This document shows, one piece after another, positions 46,135-54,236 of a stretch of 58,377 nt of DNA. The first letter of the stretch is position 1; the number at the start of each line of letters is the position of its first letter. This DNA comes from Bacteroidales bacterium (GTDB taxonomy: Bacteria; Bacteroidota; Bacteroidia; Bacteroidales; UBA10428). Location: NCBI GenBank assembly GCA_016929525.1, contig JAFGIP010000103.1:1-58377 (forward strand), in the 5' to 3' direction. The notes below the pieces were generated by a model. It made no database searches and had not been told where the DNA came from. It saw nothing but the letters and a program-made list of their open reading frames with translations. A program made the translations under genes and the position numbers.

Positions 46135-46998
46135 TTACTTAATAAAAGACTCCTTTCCTTTTAAGAGGTTTTTTAATTTGGATAATCCTTTCGTTTTTAT
46201 TTGTCGTACACGCTCTGAAGACATTTCAAATTCCAAAGCAATATCATGCAGTGAATAGATCGGTGTATTAAACAGTCCAAATGACATGATAATTATCGAT
46301 GCCTCTCTCCTGGAAAGTTTACTTAAAGCCCTATTAATGTTTATTATGACCGAATCATTCATAACATTGCTGTCCGTTGGTGGAATATTTCCAGTTTGAA
46401 TAATATCGTACAGGCTAAAATCGCTGTCGTTATTTTGAGGCACAGGCATATCAAAGGAGACCTGTCTTTTTTTTATATTGTTTGCAACAAAAACTTCTTC
46501 GGTTGTGATATCAAGAAAATCGGCTATTTCAGTATTAGTCGGGGCTCTTTCGAGTTCTTGTTCGAGAAATGGAATTGCTCTGGTAATTTTTTTAATCGAT
46601 GTAAGCCTGTTCAACGGTAAACGTACTACTCTGGTCTGCTCTCCAATAGCCTGAATAATCGATTGTCTGATCCACCATACTGCATAAGAAATGAATTTAA
46701 ATCCACGCGTCGCATCAAATCTGCTGGCAGCTTTTACTAATCCAAGGTTACCCTCATTGACCAAATCAGGAAATGATAGTCCCTGGTTCTGATATTGTTT
46801 AGCTACAGATATTACAAAACGCAGGTTGGCAACAACAAGTCTTTCAAGTGCCCTGTTATCGCCTTTTTTTATCCTCATTGATAATTCAACTTCCTCATCT
46901 GCAGTAATCAGTTCATATTTATTGATTTCCTGGAAATAGCGGGTTATTGATTCATCAGTTCTTTGAGTTATCTGTTTTGTAATTTTTAACTGCCGCAT
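46135..46998 (-). CDS. RpoD/SigA-like sigma factor, divergent (group 2) copy
   Basis: A 287-residue sigma-70 protein with the start placed at the ATG at 46998 because MRQLKITK is the conserved N-terminus of Bacteroidota RpoD; a TTG two codons upstream is less likely. Regions 1.2 (ESITRYFQEINKYELIT), 2 (LRFVISVAKQYQNQGLSFPDLVNEGNLGLVKAASRFD, and GFKFISYAVWWIRQSI), 3 and 4.2 (SLHDIALEFEMSSERVRQIKTKGLSKLKNLL) are all present. Region 4 differs noticeably from the housekeeping sequence I recall, so this looks like a second, accessory copy. It lies between cold-shock and RNA-binding genes, suggesting a stress or temperature-shift role. If the genome has no other rpoD, it would be the primary sigma. 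Confidence 0.85.
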   Translation of the reverse strand: MRQLKITKQITQRTDESITRYFQEINKYELITADEEVELSMRIKKGDNRALERLVVANLRFVISVAKQYQNQGLSFPDLVNEGNLGLVKAASRFDATRGFKFISYAVWWIRQSIIQAIGEQTRVVRLPLNRLTSIKKITRAIPFLEQELERAPTNTEIADFLDITTEEVFVANNIKKRQVSFDMPVPQNNDSDFSLYDIIQTGNIPPTDSNVMNDSVIININRALSKLSRREASIIIMSFGLFNTPIYSLHDIALEFEMSSERVRQIKTKGLSKLKNLLKGKESFIK

Positions 46999-47131
46999 TA
47001 ACAATTTTATTACTTTCTGTTGTACCTGCCTTTATTTGTATCAGTATAAAAGTTTTAAAGATTGATATTTCTAAAACCTAAACTGTTTGTTCCTTCGATT
47101 CAATGCAATTCTGAAAATTTCAAATTGTTAT

Positions 47132-47332
47132 TTAATTCTCTTTCTTCACATTAATGGCAAAAAGTCCTCTATCTCCCTGTTTAATCTCGAATACTACTTT
47201 CGTTTCTTCATGCAATCCATCATTTGGTTTAATAATTCCACTGCGATGAAAAAAAATATCATCACCATTTTCTGTTTCAATGAAGCCAAATCCTTTGACT
47301 TCATTATACCATTTAACTTTTCCTTTATTCAT
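47132..47332 (-). CDS. CspA-family cold-shock protein
   Basis: A 66-residue, single cold-shock domain protein with RNP1 KGFGFIE (in NEVKGFGFIETENG) and RNP2 DIFFHRS, and the C-terminal FEIKQGDRGLFAINV strands typical of CspA. It binds single-stranded nucleic acid and acts as an RNA chaperone. It starts 7 bp downstream of the RRM gene stop, so the two are co-transcribed, and lies 133 bp upstream of the sigma-factor gene on the same strand. Its length matches classical CspA proteins. The ATG at 47332 is unambiguous. Confidence 0.96.
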   Translation of the reverse strand: MNKGKVKWYNEVKGFGFIETENGDDIFFHRSGIIKPNDGLHEETKVVFEIKQGDRGLFAINVKKEN

Positions 47333-47339
47333 ATCTCTT

Positions 47340-47594
47340 TTAATAATCTTTCCTTTTGGGTCTTGCTTCGTTTACCACTATTTCCCGATTCTCTACCGTT
47401 GCACCATTCAATTCTTTTATTGCTTTAACTGCATCGTCATTGTTTTCCATTTCAACAAAACCAAATCCTTTGCTTCTTCCTGAATATTTGTCTGTGATTA
47501 TTTTAACGGAATTTACTTTTCCATAATCCTCAAATATTCCTTCCAAGTCTTTTTCTTTTACTTTAAAATCAAGGTTTCCTACGTAAATGTTCAT
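47340..47594 (-). CDS. RRM-domain RNA-binding protein
   Basis: An 84-residue single RNA recognition motif: RNP2 IYVGNL (residues 3-8), RNP1 KGFGFVEM (residues 43-50) and the beta-alpha-beta-beta-alpha-beta spacing of the family, with a short basic C-terminal tail (EARPKRKDY). Such small RRM proteins are common in cyanobacteria and Bacteroidota and are often cold-induced. It leads the likely operon with cspA (7-bp gap). The four-gene neighbourhood RRM, CspA, sigma and Csp is consistent with RNA-structure control under temperature stress. The RNA targets are unknown. Confidence 0.95.
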   Translation of the reverse strand: MNIYVGNLDFKVKEKDLEGIFEDYGKVNSVKIITDKYSGRSKGFGFVEMENNDDAVKAIKELNGATVENREIVVNEARPKRKDY

Positions 47595-47961
47595 ACTTTA
47601 ATAATTTAATTAATACTATTTTATACGGTAAGTGAATTATAGCATCGGGGAAAAATCCGGAAATGGTTTTCACTCATTGAAAGCAAATCAGAATTTCAGT
47701 TTAATAAATTACAGATACTTTTTACTCCAGTTACCGTTTATTTTAAAATTAGGATTTAAAAAGTAGAGCAAAGATAAACCAACCGAATAGAGGGTAGTAA
47801 ATATGCGCAGATTCTCAAATCAGAATTTGCGTCTAAGTTAGACATTTATTTCCTGTATAACTATTTATAAGAATATTTTAGTTGTGATATGAAGTCAGAA
47901 ACAGTAAAGTAATTAATGCAGTCCATTATAAGAAGCAGCTGCCACATTTCAAACATTTAAA
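47595..47961. other. 367-bp intergenic region with a hairpin
   Basis: An AT-rich gap upstream of the RRM-cspA genes. CGCAGATTC (47806-47814) and GAATTTGCG (47823-47831) pair over 9 bp with one G-U around an 8-nt loop; no T-run follows on either strand, so it is not a terminator. Cold-shock genes often have long structured leaders, but this hairpin lies over 200 bp from the RRM start. Nothing else was found. Confidence 0.35.
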
Positions 47962-48498
47962 TTATTCTGTATACATTATATCACCATGGCCTTTCTTAAC
48001 AATGCTATCATTAAATTTCAACAAATAATAAATTCTGTAATAATGATTGACTTCATATCCATCAAAACTAAAGGACAAAATTATTGAGCCATGAGTTTGA
48101 AATTCATTCTTATACTGAATATCAAGACTTGTATTTACAATCACAATTTCAATTTCCTCTGCAGTAGTTGAAAAGTATATGTTAAAAATTCCGGTACTAG
48201 GGTTTGGATAAGCAGGATACACCTGATCTTCAGCTATTGGATTCACTGGCACATTGTCTTTGTCCGTTGTCATGATTTGTGAATCAATAACAGATGCAGA
48301 ACTCAAACCAAAAAGACCATTCTCAGCGCTGTTCCAGTTGTCATCTGTTCTCCAGTCAGATTCGTCGACGTTGCCAATATATTCTCCGATAGCGTTTGTT
48401 TCTGTTATATCTGAAAAGTCATACTTTACAGCATCATTATCTTTATTACAGGCAAAAAATAAAAAGGAAACTGACAAGAGTGAAATTAATTTTTTCAT
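47962..48498 (-). CDS. Lipoprotein with T9SS-like PNPSTG domain
   Basis: A 178-residue lipoprotein with lipobox ending at Cys17 (FLFFAC) and an Asp/Asn-rich linker. Its second half begins VYPAYPNPSTGIFNIYF, the signature start of type IX secretion sorting domains, and continues with the typical beta strands (EEIEIVIVNTSLDIQYKNEF, then GSIILSFSFDGYEVNHYYRIYYLLKFNDSIVKKGHGDI). A lipoprotein signal and a T9SS-like domain in one short protein is odd: the domain may have lost the sorting function and act as a small beta fold. It is monocistronic. No enzymatic motif is present. Confidence 0.7.
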   Translation of the reverse strand: MKKLISLLSVSFLFFACNKDNDAVKYDFSDITETNAIGEYIGNVDESDWRTDDNWNSAENGLFGLSSASVIDSQIMTTDKDNVPVNPIAEDQVYPAYPNPSTGIFNIYFSTTAEEIEIVIVNTSLDIQYKNEFQTHGSIILSFSFDGYEVNHYYRIYYLLKFNDSIVKKGHGDIMYTE

Positions 48499-48640
48499 GT
48501 TTTTTGATATAAAATGTAATTGAATTTTGAATTTAGGTTTATTGGTTCATAAAAGTAATTATTCTTTTTTATTAAGAACAGATCATGAAATATAGTTCGG
48601 ATTTGTTTTGTAATATCTCTTTTACACTATGCAGTATAAT

Positions 48641-50692
48641 TCATTTTTTCTTTTCCGAAAGCTTATTTTCGGTCAAATTTTTATTATTTGTGACAGGTAT
48701 GCTTTTAATACCCGATATGATAAAATTGATAATCGGACTCTCTTCAATTGGATTTCGAAAAACGTTTGTAACATATTTTGGTGGTAACAAAAGTTTTCTT
48801 TCAATCATTTCATTAATTATTGAATGATATTTTAGTGATGTTTTTCCTATTAAAAGCGATTCAACGGAGTTGTTATTCTGATAAAGGTCAAGTACCTTAC
48901 GGAATCCTTTCAGATAAAGATAGTCTTTGGTAAATCCACCACTACGGTATACTCTTGCCGTTAAGTAAAATGCTTTGTCTTCGTCCAATACATTTTGTTC
49001 TACCAGGAACTGGTATGTTTTCCTAAAATCATTACCCTGTAGCATCGATTTTATTGCAAGTACCCTTAAAGCCAGTTCTTTCAGTCGAGTTACAGTAATA
49101 TTCCCGGAAAGGTACTCGCTAAGTACTGCCAAACCTTCCTGTGTCATAGTATTTACAGGCATTCCCAACCAAAGAAATTTAAGTGGCTGTAATCTTGCAT
49201 TAATTGTAGTGAGCATATGTACACCTATTTCATGTTCAGCCAGGGCATATAGTCCTTTTTCAGTAAACCTTGCATCTCTTCGTATTCTGATTAGCTTTCT
49301 GCTGTTAAGAACCATAACTTTTGATACTGTATTACGAGAAATTTCAATTTTACAACTGAAACCATAGTTTTCAAGTGTTTTTTTGAAATAATGTTCAACA
49401 TCAAAGGCTCCCAGATCGTTGCTCTGGTAGTCTTCAGGTTGGGAAGGTATATGTAATAAAAAATGAGCATTACTCACATCCGTTTCATCCGGTTCACCAA
49501 AATAACGCAATGAATTATATAAGAACTTATTGTTACCGATATTTGCTATCATATCAACCTTATCGGCATATGCGTCAATAATATCTTTATAGAGGATTTG
49601 AATATTGATATCCCTTATTTTTTCAACCGGTATTGCATATAGTTTCTTTTTGAATGAGAACGGATCGATTATTATCTGCCTGTATTTAAATTGCGGATTA
49701 ACGCTATACTTCGATTTGTAAAATTGTTTCTTTTCCTGTTCTATGTTAAGAGGATTGACATAATTCAGAATTTCAAAGTCTTTTACAAGGTTAAAAAGTT
49801 GTTTATCTGCATTAAGTAATGTTTTATCAAGGTCCGATGACAGAAGTGAGTGTTTTCTGATTGTAGTCAGGTTAGTCTGTTTGCGTGCAAAGAACACCGA
49901 TGTGTTCAGTACAGCCTTCTTCAAACCTTTGCTAATTGCTTCAATTACCTGGGGATATTTCTCGCCATTTTCCTCATTGCAGTATATCTTTTTTATTTCA
50001 GTTGGCAGTACAAGAGTTTTATCAAAGTGTTCATTTATATATTGTATCAGATAACCACATCCTGCAAAAACATCGTTTTCTTCAACTGTTTTATCGATCC
50101 CCGGTAAGTTTATTTTTCTCAGATCTTTTATCCACTGTTCTATAAATATCCGGTACTTCGGGTCGATAATTCCCGATCCGATATTGAATACAGGTGTATT
50201 CTTTTCAATTCTTTTATAATTATAGGAGTGGATATCAAATATAAGAGCAGCATTAAAAAGTGATTCCAGTTTATGAATAAGCGCATAAACTATAGAGTAA
50301 AAGTTATGATGTTTTTGTATACTCATTTTTATTTCACTTTCACTGAGAGGCTTTCTCCATACCTTTTTCCCCCATGCTAACGTATATACTGCTTCTTTTG
50401 TATTCCTGTTAAGATCATACTCATAACGTGAATCATGAGCCTTGATTGTTATAGGAAATGATAATATGAAAGTATCAGTTTCAGGATCTTCTTCATATAA
50501 ACGCTCACCTTCATCAAGAAGACATTTTTCCCTTAGCTCTTCCCGCAGATTATGACCACAGTGTAGTGCAACACAGACAAAGGGTGTATAATCTTCTATC
50601 TTTATGCTTAATGAACCGTCGGCTGTTGTGGCTTCAAACGTAATTCTTTGTTCGATTCTCTTAATAATTTCATCCGGGGTAAGCCTATGCAT
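48641..50692 (-). CDS. N-formylglutamate-amidohydrolase-like / MATCAP-like metallopeptidase (DUF1704, QEGLA) fusion
   Basis: A 683-residue cytosolic protein with the start at the ATG at 50692 (MHRLTPDE), preferred over a TTG two codons earlier. Residues about 15-270 look like the N-formylglutamate amidohydrolase (HutG) family: VCVALHCGHNLREEL, KAHDSRYEYDLNR and ALIFDIHSYN. The C-terminal part (about 300-660) is the DUF1704 metallopeptidase family, with HEIGVH (H487, E488, H492; HExxxH) and the QEGLA signature at 518-522. DUF1704 includes eukaryotic MATCAP, a tubulin tyrosine carboxypeptidase. The start overlaps the end of the GshB-like gene by 8 bp, so the products are likely coupled. Reaction in bacteria unknown; cleavage of a C-terminal residue from a small peptide or protein is a reasonable inference. 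Confidence 0.82.
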   Translation of the reverse strand: MHRLTPDEIIKRIEQRITFEATTADGSLSIKIEDYTPFVCVALHCGHNLREELREKCLLDEGERLYEEDPETDTFILSFPITIKAHDSRYEYDLNRNTKEAVYTLAWGKKVWRKPLSESEIKMSIQKHHNFYSIVYALIHKLESLFNAALIFDIHSYNYKRIEKNTPVFNIGSGIIDPKYRIFIEQWIKDLRKINLPGIDKTVEENDVFAGCGYLIQYINEHFDKTLVLPTEIKKIYCNEENGEKYPQVIEAISKGLKKAVLNTSVFFARKQTNLTTIRKHSLLSSDLDKTLLNADKQLFNLVKDFEILNYVNPLNIEQEKKQFYKSKYSVNPQFKYRQIIIDPFSFKKKLYAIPVEKIRDINIQILYKDIIDAYADKVDMIANIGNNKFLYNSLRYFGEPDETDVSNAHFLLHIPSQPEDYQSNDLGAFDVEHYFKKTLENYGFSCKIEISRNTVSKVMVLNSRKLIRIRRDARFTEKGLYALAEHEIGVHMLTTINARLQPLKFLWLGMPVNTMTQEGLAVLSEYLSGNITVTRLKELALRVLAIKSMLQGNDFRKTYQFLVEQNVLDEDKAFYLTARVYRSGGFTKDYLYLKGFRKVLDLYQNNNSVESLLIGKTSLKYHSIINEMIERKLLLPPKYVTNVFRNPIEESPIINFIISGIKSIPVTNNKNLTENKLSEKKK

Positions 50693-51713
50693 TTTCAATG
50701 AGTTTGCGAAAATTTCTCCTGCGGTCTATGGCAGATTCTTTAAAATGGACGAGATTTTCAGTGAAATCGATAATCTTCTTCTGGAGTTTGGAATGGTTGA
50801 ATGTGTTGATTCGGGGAATGCCCCCAGGACTGCAAACATTGATCTCTATAAGTTTACCGTTAATTACGTCAAGACCTACAAAGAATAGCCCGTCGGCAAC
50901 TAATTTTGGGCCAATACGCTTGCATAAATTTTTCTCTTCTTTTGTAAGTGCATGCTTTTCGGCATTTCCTCCTGCATGTATATTTGAACGCATATCTCCT
51001 TTGGCAGGAACTCTCTTATAAGCACCAATCGGTTCACCATTGAGCATTAGAATCCTGACATCACCTTTGTCAGCTCCTTTGACATATTCCTGCAGTATAA
51101 CATAATTCCCGTCGCTTCGGCCTGAAATGTAATAATCGAGTAATGAATTTATATTTTGCATAGCACCTTTCTCCAGGACAATCACCCCTCGTCCGCCGTA
51201 GCCGTCGAAAGGTTTTAGTATCATTTTATCAGACTTGGATTCCTGGATAACCCTTTTCAGGTATTCTTTGCTCCTTGAAACATGTGTTACCGGTATAATT
51301 TCGTTGTTCGGATCAAAAAAAACTGCAGGGTATAATTTATTGTTTGCCTTTCTCAGTCCATCTATATCATTAATAATAAATGAATCATCTTTGACTGAAT
51401 CGAGGAAATTAAGCATTACCGGATCGAGTGGGGGATTGGGACGTACAAAAATTACATCGAACCCGGATAATGGCAGTAACTGTTCTTTAAATCTGACTTT
51501 ACGGTAAAAAGTTGAAAAATTTGGCGAGACCTGGTCTGTTTTTTCAATCAGACGAATAAATCCGTATGCGCAGCTTTGTCTGATGGTTAAATTGTGTGGA
51601 TAGGTGATTCCGACATTATGTCTGCGCACGACGGCTTCATGAATCAGACGTATTGTTGAATTCGTTTCCGGCTCGAGATTACTCCAGGGCTCTATAATAA
51701 AGCAAAAATTCAC
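50685..51713 (-). CDS. Glutathione synthetase-like ATP-grasp ligase
   Basis: A 342-residue ATP-grasp protein with GshB-type features: the RPNPPLD motif near residue 91, KPFDGYGGRGV (glycine-rich ATP loop, residues 167-177), GDVRILMLNGEPIGAYKRVPAKGDMRSNIHAGG, and the metal-binding end GLDVINGKLIEINVCSPGGI. True GshB joins gamma-glutamylcysteine to glycine. No gamma-glutamylcysteine ligase gene is in this window, so another carboxylate-amine ligation is possible. The GTG start at 51713 overlaps the stop of the 66-aa gene as GTGA, and the 3' end overlaps the MATCAP-like fusion gene, so all three form a tightly coupled operon. The enzyme class is secure, the product is not. Confidence 0.9.
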   Translation of the reverse strand: MNFCFIIEPWSNLEPETNSTIRLIHEAVVRRHNVGITYPHNLTIRQSCAYGFIRLIEKTDQVSPNFSTFYRKVRFKEQLLPLSGFDVIFVRPNPPLDPVMLNFLDSVKDDSFIINDIDGLRKANNKLYPAVFFDPNNEIIPVTHVSRSKEYLKRVIQESKSDKMILKPFDGYGGRGVIVLEKGAMQNINSLLDYYISGRSDGNYVILQEYVKGADKGDVRILMLNGEPIGAYKRVPAKGDMRSNIHAGGNAEKHALTKEEKNLCKRIGPKLVADGLFFVGLDVINGKLIEINVCSPGGIPRINTFNHSKLQKKIIDFTENLVHFKESAIDRRRNFRKLIENA

Positions 51714-51910
51714 GGGCGGCTGACCTTCTTAAAAAATTCACGGAATAAAGTTGTATTGAATACTTCAAATCTATATTCATCAAACATCACATGATAGGTT
51801 TGTCCATTCATACCTGTGGCCGGTGCAAATTCAAAATAGTATGCCTGATTAGGGGCAAATACCTCTTTCCCTTCTTTGCTAAATGGCTTTATACAAATAC
51901 ACTTTTGCAT
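51710..51910 (-). CDS. Small conserved-context protein, 66 aa
   Basis: A 66-residue protein without signal peptide or recognised domain. Two early cysteines (C4 and C6 in MQKCICIKPF) and an aromatic-rich strand pattern (QAYYFEFAP, TYHVMFDEYRFEVF) suggest a small SH3- or OB-like beta barrel. Its stop overlaps the GTG start of the ATP-grasp gene (GTGA, 4 bp), a hallmark of translational coupling, so it is a real gene and the first member of the reverse-strand operon. It could be a substrate, carrier or partner of the ligase, but nothing in the sequence proves this. Confidence 0.75.
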   Translation of the reverse strand: MQKCICIKPFSKEGKEVFAPNQAYYFEFAPATGMNGQTYHVMFDEYRFEVFNTTLFREFFKKVSRP

Positions 51911-52037
51911 ATCATCCGGTTTTATGTTTTTATTATTCTGATTTTTTATCCTTTAGACAGTAATATTGCTATCAGGTCACATTTTTTAGCGGTTTTTTTA
52001 TGTTAGATCAAGGTCGATAGTTGATATGAAATATTAA

Positions 52038-52045
52038 TAACTTTG
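52038..52045 (+). promoter_or_regulatory. TAACTTTG -7 element at the GNAT-nitrilase start
   Basis: An exact TAnnTTTG match ends 6 bp before the ATG at 52052. If used, transcription would begin at or within a few bases of the start codon, giving a leaderless or near-leaderless mRNA. No TTTG lies at the expected -33 distance, so support is partial. A TTG start at 52043 would fall inside this element, which argues for the ATG. Confidence 0.35.
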
Positions 52046-52051
52046 TCTGCA

Positions 52052-53575
52052 ATGAATAAACAAGACAACAAAATAGAGCTGCGTCACCTTAGATACAACG
52101 ATTATATTTCTCTGAAAGAAACTATGGTACAGGCATATTCAGGCATTGGCGGACAATACTGGAAAGAAGATGCAGTAAAAAAATTACTGAAAGTTTTTCC
52201 TGAAGGACAGTTATGTATCGTAGTGAATGGAAAGGTGGTTGCCAGTGCACTTTCGTTGATTATTGACTATAATAAATACACGGATACCCATACTTATTCA
52301 CAGATTACCGGAAATTATACTTTCGATACTCATGATCCCAATGGTGATATATTATATGGAATTGAAGTATTTGTCCACCCGGATTACCGTGCAATGCGAC
52401 TTGGAAGAAGGCTTTATGATGCCAGGAAAGAACTTTGCGAGAATCTTAATCTAAAGGCGATTATGGCCGGTGGAAGAATTCCTAATTACTCAAAATATGC
52501 CAATAAACTATCACCAAGACAGTACATCGAAAAAGTAAAAACAAAGGAGATTTTTGATCCTGTGCTTTGGTTTCAGCTTTCAAACGATTTTCATGTTAAA
52601 AAGATACTGGATAACTACCTGCCGTACGATACACAGTCAAAAGAATTTGCAACACTGCTGGAATGGAACAATATATACTATCAGAAAGATGAGCAGCTTA
52701 TCAATGTGCAAAAAAGTGTTGTACGGCTTGGAATAGTGCAGTGGCAAATGAGGCTTTTCAATTCTTTCGATGCCGTTGTTGAACAAATTGAGTATTTTAT
52801 TGATGCAGTTGCCGGGTACAATTCAGACTTTGCTTTATTCCCCGAATTTTTCAATGCACCACTTATGGCCGAATTTGATCATTTGGGAGAAGCAAAGGCA
52901 ATACGATCTCTTGCTCAGTATACCCAGCCGCTTCGTGAAAAATTTATAGAATTTGCTGTTGCTTACAATGTAAATATTATTGCGGGTAGTATGCCTGTTG
53001 TGGAAGATGGAAACCTGATGAATATATCGTATTTCTGCAGACGAGATGGCAGCTACGAGTCATATTATAAAATTCACCCGACTCCGTCAGAAATAAGTGC
53101 ATGGGGAATGAAAGGCGGTGATAAAATTCAGGTATTCGACACAGATTGTGGTAAAATTGGAATACTAATTTGTTATGATATTGAATTTCCAGAACTTGCC
53201 CGCATTTACAGCCAGATGGGAGTGCAAATAATCTTTGTCCCTTTTCTTACAGACACACAAAACGGGTATTACAGAGTACGTAGATGTGCTCAGGCAAGGG
53301 CAATTGAAAACGAATGTTATGTCGCTGCAGCAGGGTGTGTTGGTAATCTTCCTAGAGTGAATAATATGGATATTCAGTACGCACAGTCGGCTATTTTTAC
53401 ACCTTCTGATTTTGCTTTTCCAACAAATGCCGTTAAAGCCGAAGCAACACCCAATACAGAAATGACACTCATTGCAGATCTTGATATGGATCTTTTAAAG
53501 GAACTTCACGAATTCGGCAGTGTTCAGAACCTTAAAGATCGCAGGACAGATTTATATAATATTTCTAAACTCTGA
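52052..53575 (+). CDS. GNAT acetyltransferase / carbon-nitrogen hydrolase (nitrilase) fusion
   Basis: A 507-residue bifunctional protein. The N-terminal part (about 8-215) is a GNAT domain with motif A in GIEVFVHPDYRAMRLGRRLYDARKEL. The C-terminal part (about 225-500) is a nitrilase-superfamily domain with the catalytic triad Glu265 (ALFPEFFNAP), Lys340 (YYKIHPTPSE) and Cys374 (LICYDIEFPE). Fusions of this kind are a recognised family of unknown substrate; the nitrilase domain probably cleaves an amide. The start chosen is the ATG at 52052, not the TTG at 52043, which lies in a promoter-like element. It is divergent from the ATP-grasp/MATCAP-like operon across 141 bp, and the DUF502 gene begins 4 bp after its stop. 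Confidence 0.93.
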   Translation: MNKQDNKIELRHLRYNDYISLKETMVQAYSGIGGQYWKEDAVKKLLKVFPEGQLCIVVNGKVVASALSLIIDYNKYTDTHTYSQITGNYTFDTHDPNGDILYGIEVFVHPDYRAMRLGRRLYDARKELCENLNLKAIMAGGRIPNYSKYANKLSPRQYIEKVKTKEIFDPVLWFQLSNDFHVKKILDNYLPYDTQSKEFATLLEWNNIYYQKDEQLINVQKSVVRLGIVQWQMRLFNSFDAVVEQIEYFIDAVAGYNSDFALFPEFFNAPLMAEFDHLGEAKAIRSLAQYTQPLREKFIEFAVAYNVNIIAGSMPVVEDGNLMNISYFCRRDGSYESYYKIHPTPSEISAWGMKGGDKIQVFDTDCGKIGILICYDIEFPELARIYSQMGVQIIFVPFLTDTQNGYYRVRRCAQARAIENECYVAAAGCVGNLPRVNNMDIQYAQSAIFTPSDFAFPTNAVKAEATPNTEMTLIADLDMDLLKELHEFGSVQNLKDRRTDLYNISKL

Positions 53576-53579
53576 TATC

Positions 53580-54182
53580 ATGAAAACATTACTACGATTA
53601 TTTCTTCAGGGGTTACTTTATCTGGCCCCAATAGTTATTACAATTTATATCATTTACCTGATTTTTTCTTTTATCGATGGGTTATTAAAAGAACATATTT
53701 ACACGTTGTTTGGCATAAATATTCCTGGTCTTGGTGCAATAATTATTATAATACTATTGATTTTAGTAGGTTTTATTGGACAAACAATTATTGCCAGACC
53801 ATTTAAATTTCTTTTTCAAAGACTACTTAACAGAGTACCTATGCTGAAAGTTATTTATTCAGCATTTGAAGACCTTTTCTCTGCATTTGTGGGCAGAGAA
53901 AAAAAGTTTAACCGTCCCGTACTTGTAATGGTAAATACTATTTCAAACCTTGAAAAATTAGGATTTATTACTGATGATGATCTGTCCATTATTGATGAAA
54001 AAGACAAAGTTGCTGTATACTTTCCTCATTCTTATAATTTCTCCGGTGAGCTATTTATTGTACCCAAAGAAAATATTAAACCCATAGATATTCCACCTGC
54101 CGAAGTAATGAAATTTATTGTCTCTGCTGGTGTAGCAGAATGGACTAAAAAGGAAACAGTAAGCAGAGTTATTGATAATTAA
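53580..54182 (+). CDS. DUF502 membrane protein
   Basis: A 200-residue protein of the DUF502 family. The start is placed at the ATG at 53580 (MKTLLRLFLQ), four bases after the nitrilase stop; the longer frame from 53520 overlaps the nitrilase gene out of frame. Two transmembrane helices (about 8-32 and 45-68) are followed by the conserved RPFKFLFQRLLNRVPMLKVIYSAFEDL segment and a soluble domain with VAVYFPHSYNFSGELFIVP. The family is widespread but uncharacterised. Tight spacing says it is co-transcribed with the GNAT-nitrilase fusion, which hints at a membrane-linked step in the same pathway. Confidence 0.88.
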   Translation: MKTLLRLFLQGLLYLAPIVITIYIIYLIFSFIDGLLKEHIYTLFGINIPGLGAIIIIILLILVGFIGQTIIARPFKFLFQRLLNRVPMLKVIYSAFEDLFSAFVGREKKFNRPVLVMVNTISNLEKLGFITDDDLSIIDEKDKVAVYFPHSYNFSGELFIVPKENIKPIDIPPAEVMKFIVSAGVAEWTKKETVSRVIDN

Positions 54183-54236
54183 TTAAATACAATGTGACCA
54201 ACATAATACATTGGAGTCATAATTATAAAATGGAAT

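Noticed and set aside
46999-47004. TTG-extended start of the RpoD-like sigma factor
   Set aside because: The conserved Bacteroidota N-terminus MRQLKITK begins at the ATG at 46998.
47806-47831. 9-bp hairpin with one G-U pair, considered as a terminator
   Set aside because: No T-run follows on either strand and it is distant from any gene end; kept only as part of the intergenic description.
52043-52045. TTG start for the GNAT-nitrilase gene
   Set aside because: It lies inside a TAACTTTG promoter-like element; the ATG nine bases later is a better start.
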